A stretch of 64,000 nucleotides of DNA from Symsagittifera roscoffensis (GCF_963678635.1 NC_087067.1:13244844-13308843); one strand, 5' to 3'; counted from the first letter of the stretch, positions 32,763-45,305 are shown. Program-made: numbers and translations. The notes: generated by a model not told the origin, from the letters alone.

Positions 32763-33963
32763 TTGAGAATCGCAATAAGATGGACTACGTTTCGGAAGAA
32801 GAAAGTGTCATTCAAGGAGGAGGCCGAACACGTCGGACTAGATCAAGAGTCCGGGGAAGGGCCGAAAACAGAAGGAGACAGTGATGAAGAGAATTTGTCC
32901 GGGCAGTCGGAAGAATGGGAGGATAACTCAGAGAAGAGTGGTGATGACCAGGACAGTCTTTGCATGATTTTATCAGAACAGAAAACGAGACACCACGACA
33001 GAGAAATACAAACTGAACCTTCCTCAGGGACGTACAACCTAGAGCAACGAGATGCGTACGTGGGAGAAGAGCTTGAGAAAACAGCGGTGTCAAGGAAACC
33101 ATTGATATTGAAATGTCAGGACGAACCTGGAACCGGATGATGACAGGGAGGTCTTGAGTAGAATAGTTTGCGTTAAGCTAAAAGACGACTTTCACAGTCC
33201 CGGAGAACTGAATGGTCAAATGATACCATTGAAGGAACTCGTCAAAGCGAGATACAGACTGTCGGATCTGATACGAGCCCAGAAGACCAGAAGAACGACA
33301 AGACGACGAACAACCTCTCCAAATGGATCTGGACGGGAGTCAAGGAGAAAGGAGACCTGGAGGAGGATAGTTACAAGATCTTGAGCCAGTTCTACAAAGA
33401 AAGAAGGGACTTACTCTATCGCACAATTGATGGTGTGGTAGTCTGTAGGAGGAAAGATGAGGAGAAGATAATACACAGGTATAATCTCATCATACTACCA
33501 CAGCTATACCAGACGGAAGTTTTGCTCAGATCGCACGACCAGATGGGACATCAGGGGATAGACAAGGTACAACAAAAAATACTGCACAGGTTTGATTGAC
33601 CAGGGTTGAGAAAGGCTTGCGAAAGGTGGGTGAACCCATGTTTGTCGTATTTGCAAATGAAAGAACGTAGAAAAATGAAATTTCCACTTAAGTCCTTGGA
33701 AAGCTCGGAATTTAACGAGGTCATGCAGATAGACCATCAGAAGTTCTGCATGACCGACTCGGGATGCAATCATATACTGGTAATTATAGACACTTTTTGA
33801 AACTGGCAGAAGCGGTACCATGTCAGACGGCCTCAGCGCAAGAGACTTGTGATCATTTGATAACGCACTGGATATCACGATATGGTTGTCCGATGAGATT
33901 CCAATCGGACAATGGGAAAGCCTTCTTCGGGGACCAGATAAAAGAACTGATGAGGAGATCCCA
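32763..33963 (+). pseudogene. pol: Pol linker-integrase fragment, tandem unit T1
   Basis: Starts where the minisatellite ends and aligns with B pol from about 15760. It covers the acidic linker, the HHCC zinc domain and the core to S-D-N-G-K-A-F, then stops at the unit junction. It has several frameshifts (near 33100, 33290) and TGA at 33597-33599. The last part of the core with the catalytic Glu is absent. Confidence 0.85.
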
Positions 33964-34774
33964 CCACTGGGAGACTTGACTGGAACAGGTGACCAGCCAA
34001 GTGGGAAAGTAGCTCTCAGGAAAGGGACCTGAGAGATAGAGGACACGCCAAGGAGACATCCAGCAGCGAATCAGAGCAAACAGAGAAGGGTACACAGAGG
34101 TGTTCTGTTTGATCAACCGGATATCTTTAAAGTCCACTTTACATTATAGGAAATAAGTGTAAATTGGATAAGCGTATACACACTGTTTTGAGGAAACGTT
34201 TTTACTTGAACAGAGCTTGGAAACAGGTTCTACGGACTTTCTCTCGAGAGGTTTAGCACCCATTGCGCTTAAGAATAATTTTCGGCTTAAGTGGGGGCCA
34301 GATAGTGTGGAGGTTAGGAGGGGGGCTGGTTAAGATAGAGGTTGGCGATTCGAAATTGTAAAAAGGGAGGACACATTATAGTAACTTAACAGTCGAACTG
34401 GTCAATTTAGTTATATTAGTAGACCCAGAGTCGTCTAGAACGATCCATCTATAGGCTCAGAACAAGAGTTGCAATGCGAGGAGACCCAAATTTAAGATCG
34501 AATTAAGGTATGTAACCTGGTCGGATTGGGTAGTGGGATCGGAAATAGACAGTTTTTGGAACCCAAAAGGAGAATAACTATAAGACCGCTACTAGGGGGG
34601 AAGAGAAAACGCGTGAGAGTCAGGTACCAGACCTTTTTTACGAAAGACGGCATAGATCGCCTATGAATTTTAGGTATACTTACCTTTCTGGTTTTTTTAA
34701 TTTTGATTTTTATTTGAATTTTCGAAATTTTTGGGCCAGATTTCGGAGAATATTAACGAATCGGCTAAAATTAT

Positions 34775-35885
34775 ATGTCCCAACACTTCAAGTGTCCCAA
34801 CACTTGAACGAAGGGTCCTAGGAGAGTGCCAAAAAATCCTGGGTCAGCAAAAAAAGTGTCCAACACTCGAGCGAGGTTCCTAGGAGAGTGCCAAAAAGTC
34901 CTGGGACAGTAAAAAAGTGTCCCAAAACTCGAGCGAAGGGTGCTAGGAGAGTGCCGAAGGGTGATGTTTCGACTTCCATCGGATTGAAACAGGGATGGTT
35001 ATTTTAGGGGACTTAGTTAAGAAAATTTTGGTGAACAGAATTGGGTTTTGGGGATTTTATTTTTTACTAGAGCTCCAGAGGTGGTACTGGGATAGTGGAT
35101 CAGGTATCCCAATACTCGACATAAAGTACGGGAAAATTCTTCAATCAGGCGAAGAAATACTTGAGCTACAAGGTTGGAAGAAGTATAAGAGTCTTGCCGA
35201 AAAGTCCTGGGATAGCAACGGAGTGTCCCAACACTTGAACGAAGGGTCCTAGGAGAGTGCCAAAAAGTCCTGGGACAGTAAAAAAGTGTCCCAACACTCG
35301 AGCGAAGGGTGCTAGGAGAGTGCCGAAGGGTCCTGGGACAGCAACGAAGTGTCCCAACACTTGAGCGAAGGGTCCTAGGAGAGTGGACATATACTCGACA
35401 TAAGGTACGGGGAAATTTTTCAATCAGGCGAAGAAATACTTGAGCTACAAGGTTGAAAGAAGTATAAGAGTCTTGTCAAAAAGTCCTGGGATAGCAAAGG
35501 AGTCTCCCAACACTTGAACGAAGGGTCCTAGGAGAGTTCCAAAAAGCCCTGGGACAGCAAAAAAAGTGTCCAACACTCGAGCGAGGGTCCTAGGAGAGTG
35601 CCAAAAAGTCCTGGGACAGTAAAAAAGTGTCCCAAAACTCGAGCGAAGGGTGCTAGGAGAGTGCCGAAGGGTCCTGGGACAGCAAGGAACTGTCCCAAAA
35701 CTTGAGCGAAGGGTCCTAGGAGAGTGCCGAAGGGTCCTGGGACAGCAAGGAACTGTCCCAACACTTGAGCGAAGGGTCCTAGGAGGGCACATAAGTGTAA
35801 TAGGACAGTACCAAAGTGTACCAAGACCCCATCGAAGTGTCCCAACACTAGAGGGAAGGGTCCTAGAAGAATAACAAGAAGTCCT
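34775..35885. repeat. 63-bp hairpin minisatellites of unit T2
   Basis: Three shorter blocks (about 34780-34965, 35190-35385 and 35460-35880) of the same 63-bp family, separated by non-repeat leader text that itself recurs (ACTCGACATAA, GAAATACTTGAGCTACAAGG). Confidence 0.85.
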
Positions 35886-35939
35886 AGGACAGTACCACAG
35901 TATCCAAAGATGAAAGAACACGATGAATCCTTGAGAATC

Positions 35940-37137
35940 GCTTTTAGACGGACTACGTTTCGGAAGAAGAAAGTGTCATTCAAGGAGGAGGCCGAACACG
36001 TCGGACTAGATCAAGAGTGCGGGGAAGGGCCAAAAACAGAAGGAGACAGCGATGAAGAGAATTTGTCCGTGTAGTCGGAAGAACGGTAGGATGACTCAGA
36101 GAAGAGTGGTGATGACCAGGACAGTCTTTGCATGATTTTATCAGAAGAGAAAACGAGACACTACGACAGAGAATTACAAACTGACCCTTCCTCAGGGAAG
36201 TAGAAACGAGAGCAACAGGATGCGTACGGAGGAGAAGGGCTTGAGAAAATAGCGGTGTCAAGGAAACCATTCAGGGAGCTATCTTGCAATTCAAATGTCA
36301 GGACGACCCTGGAACCGGATGATGACAGGGAGGTCTTGAGTAGGGTAGTTTGCGTTAAGCTAAAAGACGACATCCACAGTCCCGGAGAACTGAATGGTCA
36401 AATGATGGCATTGAAGGAACACGTCAAACCGAGATACAGACTGTCGGATCTGATACGAGCCCAGAAGAACGACAAGATGACAAGCAACCTCTCCAAATGG
36501 ATCCGGACGGGAGTCAAGGAGAAAGGAGACCTGGTGGAGGATAGTTACAAGATCTTGAGCCAGTTCTACAAAGAAAGAAGGGACTTACTCTATCACACAG
36601 CTGATGGTGTGGTAGTCTGTAGGAGGAAATATGAGGAGAAGATATTACACAGGCATAATTTCATCATACTACCACAGCTATACCAGACGGAAGTGTTGCT
36701 CAGATCGCACGACCAGATGGGACATCAGGGGATAGACAAGGTACAACAAAGAATACTACACAGGTTTGATTAGCCAGGGTTGAGAAAGGCTTGCGAAAGG
36801 TGGGTGAACGCATGTTTGTCGCATTTGCAAGTGAAAGAACCTAGAAAAATGAAATTCCCACTGAAGTCCGTGGAAAGCTCGGAATTTAACGAGGTCGTGC
36901 AGATAGACCATCAGAAGATCTTCACGACCAACTCGGAATACAATCAGTTACTGGTAATTATAGACACTTTTCGAAACTGGCAGAAGCGGTACCATGTCAG
37001 ACGGCCTCAGCGGAATAGACTTGTGATCATTTGATAACGCACTGGATATCACGATATGGTTGTCCGATGAGATTCCAATCGGACAATGGGAAAGCCTTCT
37101 TCGGGGACCAGTCAAAAGAACTGTTGAGGAGATCCCA
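35940..37137 (+). pseudogene. pol: Pol linker-integrase fragment, tandem unit T2
   Basis: Same content as in T1 but with a different set of breaks: TAG near 36071, TAG near 36202, TAG at 36771-36773 in place of Trp, and loss of frame after 36960. The central stretch 36255-36770 is open and includes the HHCC start H-D-Q-M-G-H-Q-G. Confidence 0.85.
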
Positions 37138-37944
37138 CCACTGGGAGACTTGACTGGAACAGGTGACCAGCCAAGTGGGAAAGTGGCTCTCAGGAAAGGG
37201 ACCTGAGAGATAGAGGACACGCCAAGGAGACATCCAGCAGCGAATCAGAGCAAACAGAGAAGGGTACACAGAGGTGTTCTGTTTGATCAACCGGATATCT
37301 TTAAAGTCCACTTTACATTATAGGAAATAAGTGTAAATTGGATAAGCGTATACCCACTGTTTTGAGGAAACGTTTTTACTTGAACAGAGCTTGGAAACAG
37401 GTTCTACGGATTTTCTCTCGAGAGGTTTAGCACCTATTGCGCTTAAGAATAATTTTCGGCTTAAGTGGGGGCCAGATAGTGTGGAGGTTAGGAGGGGGGC
37501 TGGTTAAGATAGAGGTTGGCGATTCGAAATTGTAAAAAGGGAGGACACATTATAGTAACTTAACAGTCGAACTGGTCAATTTAGTTATATTAGTAGACCT
37601 AGAGTCGTCTAGAACGATCCATCTATAGGCTCAGAACAAGAGTTGCAATGCGAGGAGATCCAAATTTAAGATCGAATTAAGGTATGTAACCTGGTCGGAT
37701 TGGGTAGGGGGATCGGAAATAGACAGTTTTTGGAACCCAAAAGGAGAATAACTATAAGACCGCTACTAGGGGAGAAGAGAAAACGCGTGAGAGTCAGGTA
37801 CCAGACCTTTTTTACGAAAGACGGCATAGATCGCCTATGAGTTTTAGGTATACTTACCTTTCTGGTTTTTGTAATTTTGATTTTTTATTTGAATTTTCGA
37901 AACTTGTGGGCCAGATTTCGGAGAATATTAACGAATCGGCTAAA

Positions 37945-39115
37945 ATTATATGTCCCAACACTTCAAGTGTCCCAACACTTGAACGAAGGGTCCTAAGAGA
38001 GTGCCAAAAAGTCCTGGGACAGCAAAAAAAGTGTCCAACACTCGAGCGAGGTTCCTAGGAGAGTGCCAAAAAGTCCTGGGACAGTAAAAAAGTGTCCCAA
38101 AACTCGAGCGAAGGGTGCTAGGAGAGTGCCGAAGGGTGATGTTTCGACTTGTATCGGATTGAAACAGGGAAGGTAATTTAAGGGGACTTAGTTAAGAAAA
38201 TTTTAGTGAACAGAATTGGGTTTTGGGGATTTTATTTTTTACTAGAGCTCCAGAGGTGGTACTGGGATAGTGGATCAGGTATCCCAATACTCGACATAAG
38301 GTACGGGAAAATTCTTCAATCAGGCGAAGAAATACTTGAGCTACAAGGTTGGATGAAGTATAAGAGTCTTGCCGAAAAGTCCTGGGATAGCAACGGAGTG
38401 TCCCAACACTTGAACGGAGGGTCCTAGGAGAGTGCCAAAAAGTCCTGGGACAGTAAAAAAGTGTCCCAACTCTCGAGCGAAGGGTGCTAGGAGAGTGCCG
38501 AAGGGTCCTGGGACAGCAACGAAGTGTCCCAACACTTGAGCGAAGGGTCCTAGGAGAGTGGACATATACTCGACATAAGGTACGGGGAAATTTTTCAATC
38601 AGGCGAAGAAATACTTGAGCTACAAGGTTGAAAGAAGTATAAGAGTCTTGCCGAAAAGTCCTGGGATAGCAAAGGAGTGTCCCAACACTTGAACGAAGGG
38701 TCCTAGGAGAGTGCCAAAAAGTCCTGGGACAGCAAAAAAAATGTCCAACACTCGAGCGAGGGTCCTAGGAGAGTGCCAAAAAGTCCTGGGACAGTAAAAA
38801 ATTGTCCCAAAACTCGAGCGAATGGTGCTAGGAGAGTGCCGAAGGGTCCTGGGACAGCAAGGAACTGTCCCAACACTCGAGCGAAGGGTCCTAGGAGAGT
38901 GCCGAAGGGTCCTGGGACAGCAAAAAAGTGTCCCAAAACTTGAGCGAAGGGTCCTAGGAGAGTGCCGAAGGGTCCTGGGACAGCAAGGAACTGTCCCAAC
39001 ACTTGAGCGAAGGGTCCTAGGAGGGCACATAAGTGTACTAGGACAGTATCAAAGTGTACCAAGACCCCATCGAAGTGTCCCAACACTAGAGCGAAGGGTC
39101 CTAGAAGAATAACAA
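37945..39115. repeat. 63-bp hairpin minisatellites of unit T3
   Basis: Same layout as in T2, blocks at about 37950-38120, 38370-38560 and 38640-39110, one repeat longer in the last block than in T2. Confidence 0.85.
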
Positions 39116-39171
39116 GAAGTCCTAGGACAGTACCACAGTATCCAAAGATGAAAGAACACGATGAATCCTTG

Positions 39172-40363
39172 AGAATCGCTTTTAGACGGACTACGTTTCG
39201 GAAGAAGAAAGTGTCATTCAAGGAGGAGGCCGAACACGTCGGACTAGATCAAGAGTGCGGGGAAGGGCCAAAAACAGAAGGAGACAGCGATGAAGAGAAT
39301 TTGTCCGTGTAGTCGGAAGAACGGTAGGATGACTCAGAGAAGAGTGGTGATGACCAGGACAGTCTTGATTTTATCAGAAGAGAAAACGAGACACTACGAC
39401 AGAGAATTACAAACTGACCCTTCCTCAGGGAAGTAGAAACTAGAGCAACAGGAATCGTACGGAGGAGAAGAGCTTGAGAAAATAGCGGTGTCAAGGAAAC
39501 CATTCAGGGAGCTATCTTGCAATTCAAATGTCAGGACGACCCTGGAACCGGATGATGACAGGGAGGTCTTGAGTAGGGTAGTTTGCGTTAAGCTAAAAGA
39601 CGACATCCACAGTCCCGGAGAAGTGAATGATCACATGATGGCATTGAAGGAACACGTCAAACCGAGATACAGACTGTCGGATCTGATACGAGCCCAGAAG
39701 AACGACAAGATGACGAGCAACCTCTCCAAATGGATCCGGACGGGAGTCAAGGAGAAAGGAGACCTGGAAGAGGATAGTTACAAGATCTTGAGCCAGTTCT
39801 ACAAAGAAAGAAGGGACTTACTCTATCACACAGCTGATGGTGTGGTAGTCTGTAGGAGGAAATATGAGGAGAAGATATTACACAGGCATAATCTCATCAT
39901 ACTACCACAGCTATACCAGACGGAAGTGTTGCTCAGATCGCCATGGGATATCAGGGGATGGACAAGGTACAACAAAGAATACTACACAGGTTTGATTAGC
40001 CAGGGTTGAGAAAGGCTTGCGAAAGGTGGGTGAACGCATGTTTGTCGTATTTGCAAGTGAAAGAACCTAGAAAAATGAAATTCCCACTGAAGTCCGCGGA
40101 AAGCTCGGAATTTAACGAGGTCGTGCAGATAGACCATCAGAAGATCTGCACGACCGACTCAGAATACAATCAGATACTGGTAATTATAGACACTTTTCGA
40201 AACTGGCAGAAGCGGTACCATGTCAGACGACCTCAGCGGAAGAGACTTGTGATCATTTGATAACGCACTGGAGATCACGATATGGTTGTCCGATGAGATT
40301 CCAATCGGACAATGGGAAAGCCTTCTTCGGGGACCAGACAAAAGAACTGATGAGGAGATCCCA
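39172..40363 (+). pseudogene. pol: Pol linker-integrase fragment, tandem unit T3
   Basis: Nearly identical to T2, sharing its stop codons. It has its own small deletions (for example near 39364 and at 39942, where the GACC of H-D-Q-M is lost), and ends at the same GATCCCA junction. Confidence 0.85.
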
Positions 40364-40557
40364 CCACTGGGAGACTTGACTGGAACAGGTGACCAGCCAA
40401 GTGGGAAAGCGGCTCTCAGGAAAGGGACCTGAGAGATAGAGGACACGCCATGGAGACATCCAGCAGCGAATCAGAGCAAACAGAGAAGGGTACACAGAGG
40501 TGTTCTGTTTGATCAACCGGATATCTTTAAAGTCCACTTTACATTATAGGAAATAAG

Positions 40558-41435
40558 CCTTCGTGGGTGACCTGACAAAAGAACTGATGAGGAGATCCCA
40601 CATTGCTCAAGCGCATTCAACAACCTACCCTCCTCATACAAACGGATTAGTGGAGAGATAGAACAGAACACTGGTTAACTTGCCCAGGGTATTTTGCTCG
40701 AGATACATGACAGATTGGGATAAATATCTGCCGCAAGTGGTAGGGGCGTATAACAGCACGCAGCACTCAACAACAGGGATCAGTCCCTTCATGATGTTAA
40801 CTGGCGGAATACGAAGGGAAAAAGACGTCGCCTCAGGCGTATGCGAAGGAAGCGGTCAAGAGAGAACAGAAATTGAACGAGCTCTGTAGAAGGAACACGG
40901 CGCAGGCACAAATGAGACAGCAAAAGAAGTACGACGAAAAAATACTTCAGGCGAAATCGTGGGACAATACGTCTGGGTATTCCAGAATATCATACCTCCA
41001 AAAGGGACTAAAAAGTTACCGAAGAAATGGAGAGGACCGTTTATGAAAACGGAGGTACACCAGCAGGGCAGGTTCTATCTCTTGAGTACAGGGCGTGCGG
41101 CGCACTACGAAAATCTGAAACCTCACATCCCATCTCCGGAAGACTGGTGTTTACCACAGAACATGGAAGGACTCGAGTATCTACTGGTAGAGCCAGCATG
41201 TGAAGTGAACGAGAAAGGCACCAGAGAGAAGAATGACGGCAACGAGGACGTGAGCATGGATGATAACGAGAAAGTAGAGGTAGATTCGGACGGAGGATCC
41301 TCCGCGGAGGAAGATTGGAATGATCCGGAGCAGAACGAGGTACCAAAGTGGACAGAACCAGACTTGCCGATGACCACAGGGACAAGAAAAAAGCGATCGC
41401 AAACGGACAGGCATGAGGTACAACAGGTATGGTGA
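40558..41435 (+). pseudogene. pol: Integrase C-terminal half of element C
   Basis: Pol resumes at A-F-V-G-D-L-T-K and runs through N-G-L-V-E-R with the catalytic Glu. A TAG follows where B has Gln (about 40660). About 12 codons are missing near 40803 with loss of frame, and the frame is regained at 40959. The GPY/F-like module is intact here (K-W-R-G-P-F, near 41025). An acidic linker follows, and a one-base slip in an A-run near 41390 leads into the macro-like region. Confidence 0.85.
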
Positions 41436-42441
41436 CGACTTCTTGATTGACAAGATACAACACGAGGAGATAGGCGAGGAGCTGGTGAACGTGGGCGAGC
41501 TGGTAGCCGATGAAGAGTGGCAGATCATCAACGACAGTGAGCATTCCTTGCAAGAGGACTATTCGGTACCAGAACGAGAAGTAGACCCGAAACAAAGCGA
41601 GATAGAAAGAAGGGAAAATACAAACCTGCGGATACTGGAATGGATGCATGACCTTGAGACTGACGAGAAGGAAGCGCAAAATATCCAGCAAGTCGACGTT
41701 TCAGCAATGAAACATGTGAAAACAGGAAATCCACTATTTGTTTGGACAGCCACTGACCGGCCACTGGACATACCACCGGATAACTTGAACCCAGCACCAT
41801 CGACGGGGACGTCGATAAATATTTTTGTCCGGGGAGTGGGGGTAAGACTTACCCACACCGAAAATTTGATGATAAAGAAGCTCAGGGAAGTTAGAGAGAC
41901 TAATGGGTTGGAAATGGATCAGGGGGAAGCTGAGCCTACCATAGGAAGAAATTTTAAGACAAAATTCGAGATACCGAATGAGTATTCAGAGAACATCCTG
42001 ATCACAGACAGCGACTTCATTTTGTTAGATAGGACTAGTGCGATCAGCATAACAGCTGACATGAGCTTCAACACGAGACTGGAAGCAGACTTCAAAAGAG
42101 AATATCAGAACGTAGAGTTTCTATTTAGGCAGAGACTGGGGTTGGGAGGAATGGCTGCGCTTCCCCCTTCAGTTTCACAAGTTCCTGGTAAATACCTGCG
42201 CTTTTTGGTGACGAGGGTCAGTGAAAGGAACACGATAGACACCGAGCATGTGATGTTGGCACTAACGAGGTTGAGGGACTTCATGGTCGAAAGAGGGATA
42301 TGAGAGGTCTCAATGCCGGTCTTTCACCCAAACAGGGGCAAGTTGAATCCCAGGGAATCATACGCCATTTTGCACGTGGTCTTCGCAGAAACGGAGATAA
42401 TGGTGCACCTACACAAGAAGTACTACTTGAGTATCGCCTGA
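41413..42441 (+). pseudogene. Pol C-terminal macro-like domain (element C)
   Basis: Second copy of the B domain. It is open to TGA 42301-42303, which stands where B has Thr in G-I-T-E-V-S-M-P, and continues in frame to TGA 42439-42441. The core strands and helices match B, including A-L-T-R-L-R-D-F and H-V-V-F-A-E-T-E-I. It contains the nucleotide block 41803-41870, which is conserved beyond its surroundings. Two independent copies joined to integrase make a chance read-through unlikely. Confidence 0.65.
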
Positions 42442-42947
42442 GCTTTAAGTGGACATGGAAGTCTTGAGTGAGGAGGCACAGGGTTCTTGAGCTAGGTAAA
42501 AAGGGGCACGAGTCAGGTAGATGGATTTTAATATAATTGGCATGACAATTAAATTCTAAAAAATTAATGGTGCTAAAACATGAAATAATTCTGCAAGCTT
42601 TTAAATGTCTAATTGAATTATTTTATCGAGAAATTGTTGGGATAATGTTTTAAAGGTAGTAAAGAGGGAGATTTAGGCTAGGCATGAGCGAGAACCATCT
42701 TGGTCTAAAAATGAATTCTATTTTGAGATTGATTTGCAAATTGAATTGACAATCAAGCTACACTTACTCGAACAGAACAGGAGAGATCTCGAACGGTTTT
42801 TCACTAGCAGTACTAAAAGAAGATATTTCTTGACTTCAACTGGGAAGGTATTTCTTGAGTTTAACTGGGAAATTAATTCTCGAGTTGGTTTGCGGAAGGT
42901 ATTTCTTGAGTTTGTTCATACGTGAGATCGCTTGAGAAGAAGCAACG
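42442..42947 (+). other. Spacer between pol and ORF2 (element C), no gene
   Basis: Matches the B spacer at its start. It ends in three TTTCTTGAGTTT-type repeats (42826-42916). Confidence 0.6.
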
Positions 42948-44130
42948 ATGGCGGATCGCTTTTGGAAGTCTATGCCAGCAGCGCTCAAAAAACCTACCCT
43001 CGATGAGCTATACAAACGCTTGAGGGACCTCGATTACACACAAGTGGACGAAAGACTGGCGGTAATGTTGAATGCTGTCCTGCAGCTGGAAGCGCAAGGC
43101 GAATGCAGGGAGTCAGCAACTGAAGCCGTGTTGATGTTGGGCTACACTTCAGATGTAATATCAAATCAAGAGTATACCAGATGGCTATACTGGAATGTGG
43201 ATGGAGGCCTGAGAGGACATGACCTTGCGAGAAACCCTGGCTTGAGCAACAACACGAAATATGGTGCGGGAGAGCTTCGCTCCCGACCAGACCAACAGAA
43301 GGGGCAACAGTCCAGTTCACAAACAAGCCACTATCCATGATACGGTCCACACAGACTGAGGAGGCATAACCGTGCCTCAACAACATGAAAAGGGAGGTGA
43401 AAAGGGCCAAGAGGGAGCGGGACAAGGCCAACCCTGACAGGGATGGTGCGAACCTCGAGAGGGACCAAGCGAACCTGGAAAGAGACCAACCGATTCTTGA
43501 GCGGGACCAAGCGAATCTTGATTTGAACCTGATAAAAACGGAACAGAAGCAAAGCTCAGAGGTTGTGCGAGAATATGGCGAATTGTGAGCAGATAAGATC
43601 AGAGATCGAGAAGATACAAAGGAGACAAGAAGAGTTTGCGAAAAAGGAAGAAAAAAAAAAGACTACGACTGAACCAGCTGTCGCTAGATCGAGACCAGAG
43701 TCGCGGATGGAAATAGAGGATGCTCCCCGGGCGAGCGGTCGCTTCAACTTGGACCGTGTGGCCCAAGAACACATGAAAGAGGGCCTGGAAGCATGGATAC
43801 CTCCCGAACCGGTTCCTTCCATGAGCAATCTAGAGACAAGCCCAGATAGGCCTTTGATGGAAATCTGCCGGTGTTGACGCCCAGTTCAACCAGTGGTAGT
43901 CAAACCGGGAAGGCACGTCACGCCTCAAGGAGTTGTAAGAGAGGTTGCAGTCAAAGGCTCGCGATAACTCAACACGAGAGGAGCGATCTCCCACCTGGAG
44001 AGATCATCCAGTGAGGAGTGTGATAATCGCAAGCAACAAAAAGAATACGGACGGTGCCTATCACAGGCATAACCGGGTGGATTGGACAGCGCGCAGGGAG
44101 GGATACCTTCCACTACACTTCTTGGGCTGA
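42948..44130 (+). pseudogene. ORF2 N-terminal half of element C
   Basis: Begins at ATG 42948 with M-A-D-R-F-W-K-S-M-P, like B. The conserved N-terminal ~110 residues are intact, then frame shifts near 43340, 43560 and 43870 break the coiled-coil and linker part. The seven-residue D-Q-A-N-L-E-R repeat has one unit more than in B (about 43430-43530). TGA near 44128 precedes the SGNH domain. Confidence 0.75.
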
Positions 44131-44136
44131 ATATTT

Positions 44137-44877
44137 CACATACCTGAGGGTGCAGTCCACTTGATTATAGGGGACAGTCTGGTACGAGCGTTGACGCGAA
44201 ACCAGGCGCATTCCCAGGTGGGAGTCTTGAGTTTTTCTGGTGCTGCAACACCCCAGATGTTGGCGTCACTAGAGATGCTGGAGATGGCGAAGATGTATAC
44301 GGTCACGCTGATGATGGGAACCAATGACGTGTCCAGAGGCGAGCCGAGGAAAGTAATGAGGCTGCAGGAGAAGATGAGTTGTATTCTTGAGGAATGGAGG
44401 ATTTACCAAGATCCAGCGATACTCACTATCTGAACCGTCCCGTACAACATGATGGTTGACCAGAATGCGAGGGAGATGAACGAAAGGGTGCGTAACCTCA
44501 ACGGAATCATCAGACAAATCCAGCAGAGGAGCGTACTCAACGTGAGACTGCTTGACGTGGGAAGCATGATGGAACAGTCCCTTCCGGATGATGCGTCTTC
44601 GGATGGCATCTACTTCGACAGGCGCAGGGACACGGAATGGCTGAACGGTGTCTTCCAAAGGCACATAAACTTTCTGGAGTCAGACATGCTGGAGACGAAC
44701 CAGTTCACCTTTGGTCCAACCCCAAAACCTTCCTTCTTCGCTGCTAGGCTCTTGTCCGATCGTTTGGGAGGAAGAATCGACTCGAGAGAAAGCTCAAGGA
44801 GCAGTAGGATGAGACAACTAAAGCCTCACCGATGGAAGGAGACGAGGCGGAATCGTCCACACTCCAGAGCTCGGTAG
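44137..44877 (+). pseudogene. SGNH hydrolase-like domain of ORF2 (element C)
   Basis: A lipase/esterase-like fold. Block I is I-I-G-D-S-L (GDS 44170-44178) with the nucleophile Ser, block II is F-S-G-A-A-T (Gly), and block III is M-G-T-N-D (GTND 44317-44328) with the oxyanion Asn. Block V reads S-D-G-I-Y-F-D: the Asp is at 44602-44604, and the catalytic His position is Tyr (TAC 44611-44613). One in-frame TGA lies at 44431-44433. SGNH hydrolases cleave esters or acetyl groups, and the missing His suggests loss of activity in this copy or a non-catalytic role. Confidence 0.75.
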
Positions 44878-45305
44878 TGTCCTCGGTGGTGGTGGAGGAT
44901 AACAAGAACAGAGAGACCGGGAGAGGCGAGCAAGGCCCGATATCTAGAGAGAGTAAAGGATCTAGACCTGGAGGATCTGGTGTGTAGACAAGAGCTGGCG
45001 GAGAATCTGGAACTTAAGAAATTGTCGCACGAGGACTTCAGTAGGCATCACTGTGTGGACTGGCTAAAGGCCCACGAGGCGCATTTCTCGAGAGCCAAGA
45101 CACTAGAGACCGCAGACTTGACGGGAATTCCGCCGATAATGGGCCCAGTCAACTACAGGCCCCTCAAGCAGCTGAGGAGTCCAGGTCTAATCGTGGAACC
45201 TCCCAAGCATCGAACGAGCATAGCCAGAATGGCGATTCCCGCACAGCTGAGAATAGTCGAAAAGCTTCTTGAGCCATAGAGCATGGAATCCCGGATAACG
45301 GGTTC
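44878..45305 (+). pseudogene. ORF2 linker between the two SGNH-like domains (element C)
   Basis: Mostly open in the same frame as the SGNH domain (44980-45279), helical and charged, with a motif H-E-D-F-S-R-H-H-C-V-D-W-L. No domain recognised. This portion is deleted in B. Confidence 0.5.

Larger units (their letters stand above)
30533..40557 (+). repeat. Tandem array of ~3.2 kb chimeric units (leader, minisatellite, integrase fragment)
   Basis: Units start at CCACTGGGAGACTTGAC at 30533 (T1), 33964 (T2), 37138 (T3) and 40364 (T4, 194 bases only). Each full unit runs leader, hairpin minisatellite, pol from the late linker to mid-integrase, and ends at GAGGAGATCCCA. T2 and T3 share private mutations (for example the TAG in GTCCGTGTAGTCG) and are the youngest pair. 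T4 stops at GGAAATAAG and pol resumes at GCCTTCGTGGG. Confidence 0.9.

Noticed and set aside
31537-39221. Open frames of ~70-170 residues on both strands over the 63-bp arrays (for example with P-G-P-F-G-T-L-L-G-P-F repeats)
   Set aside because: The period is a multiple of three, so any unit without a stop stays open; hydrophobic repeats are a by-product, not a membrane protein.
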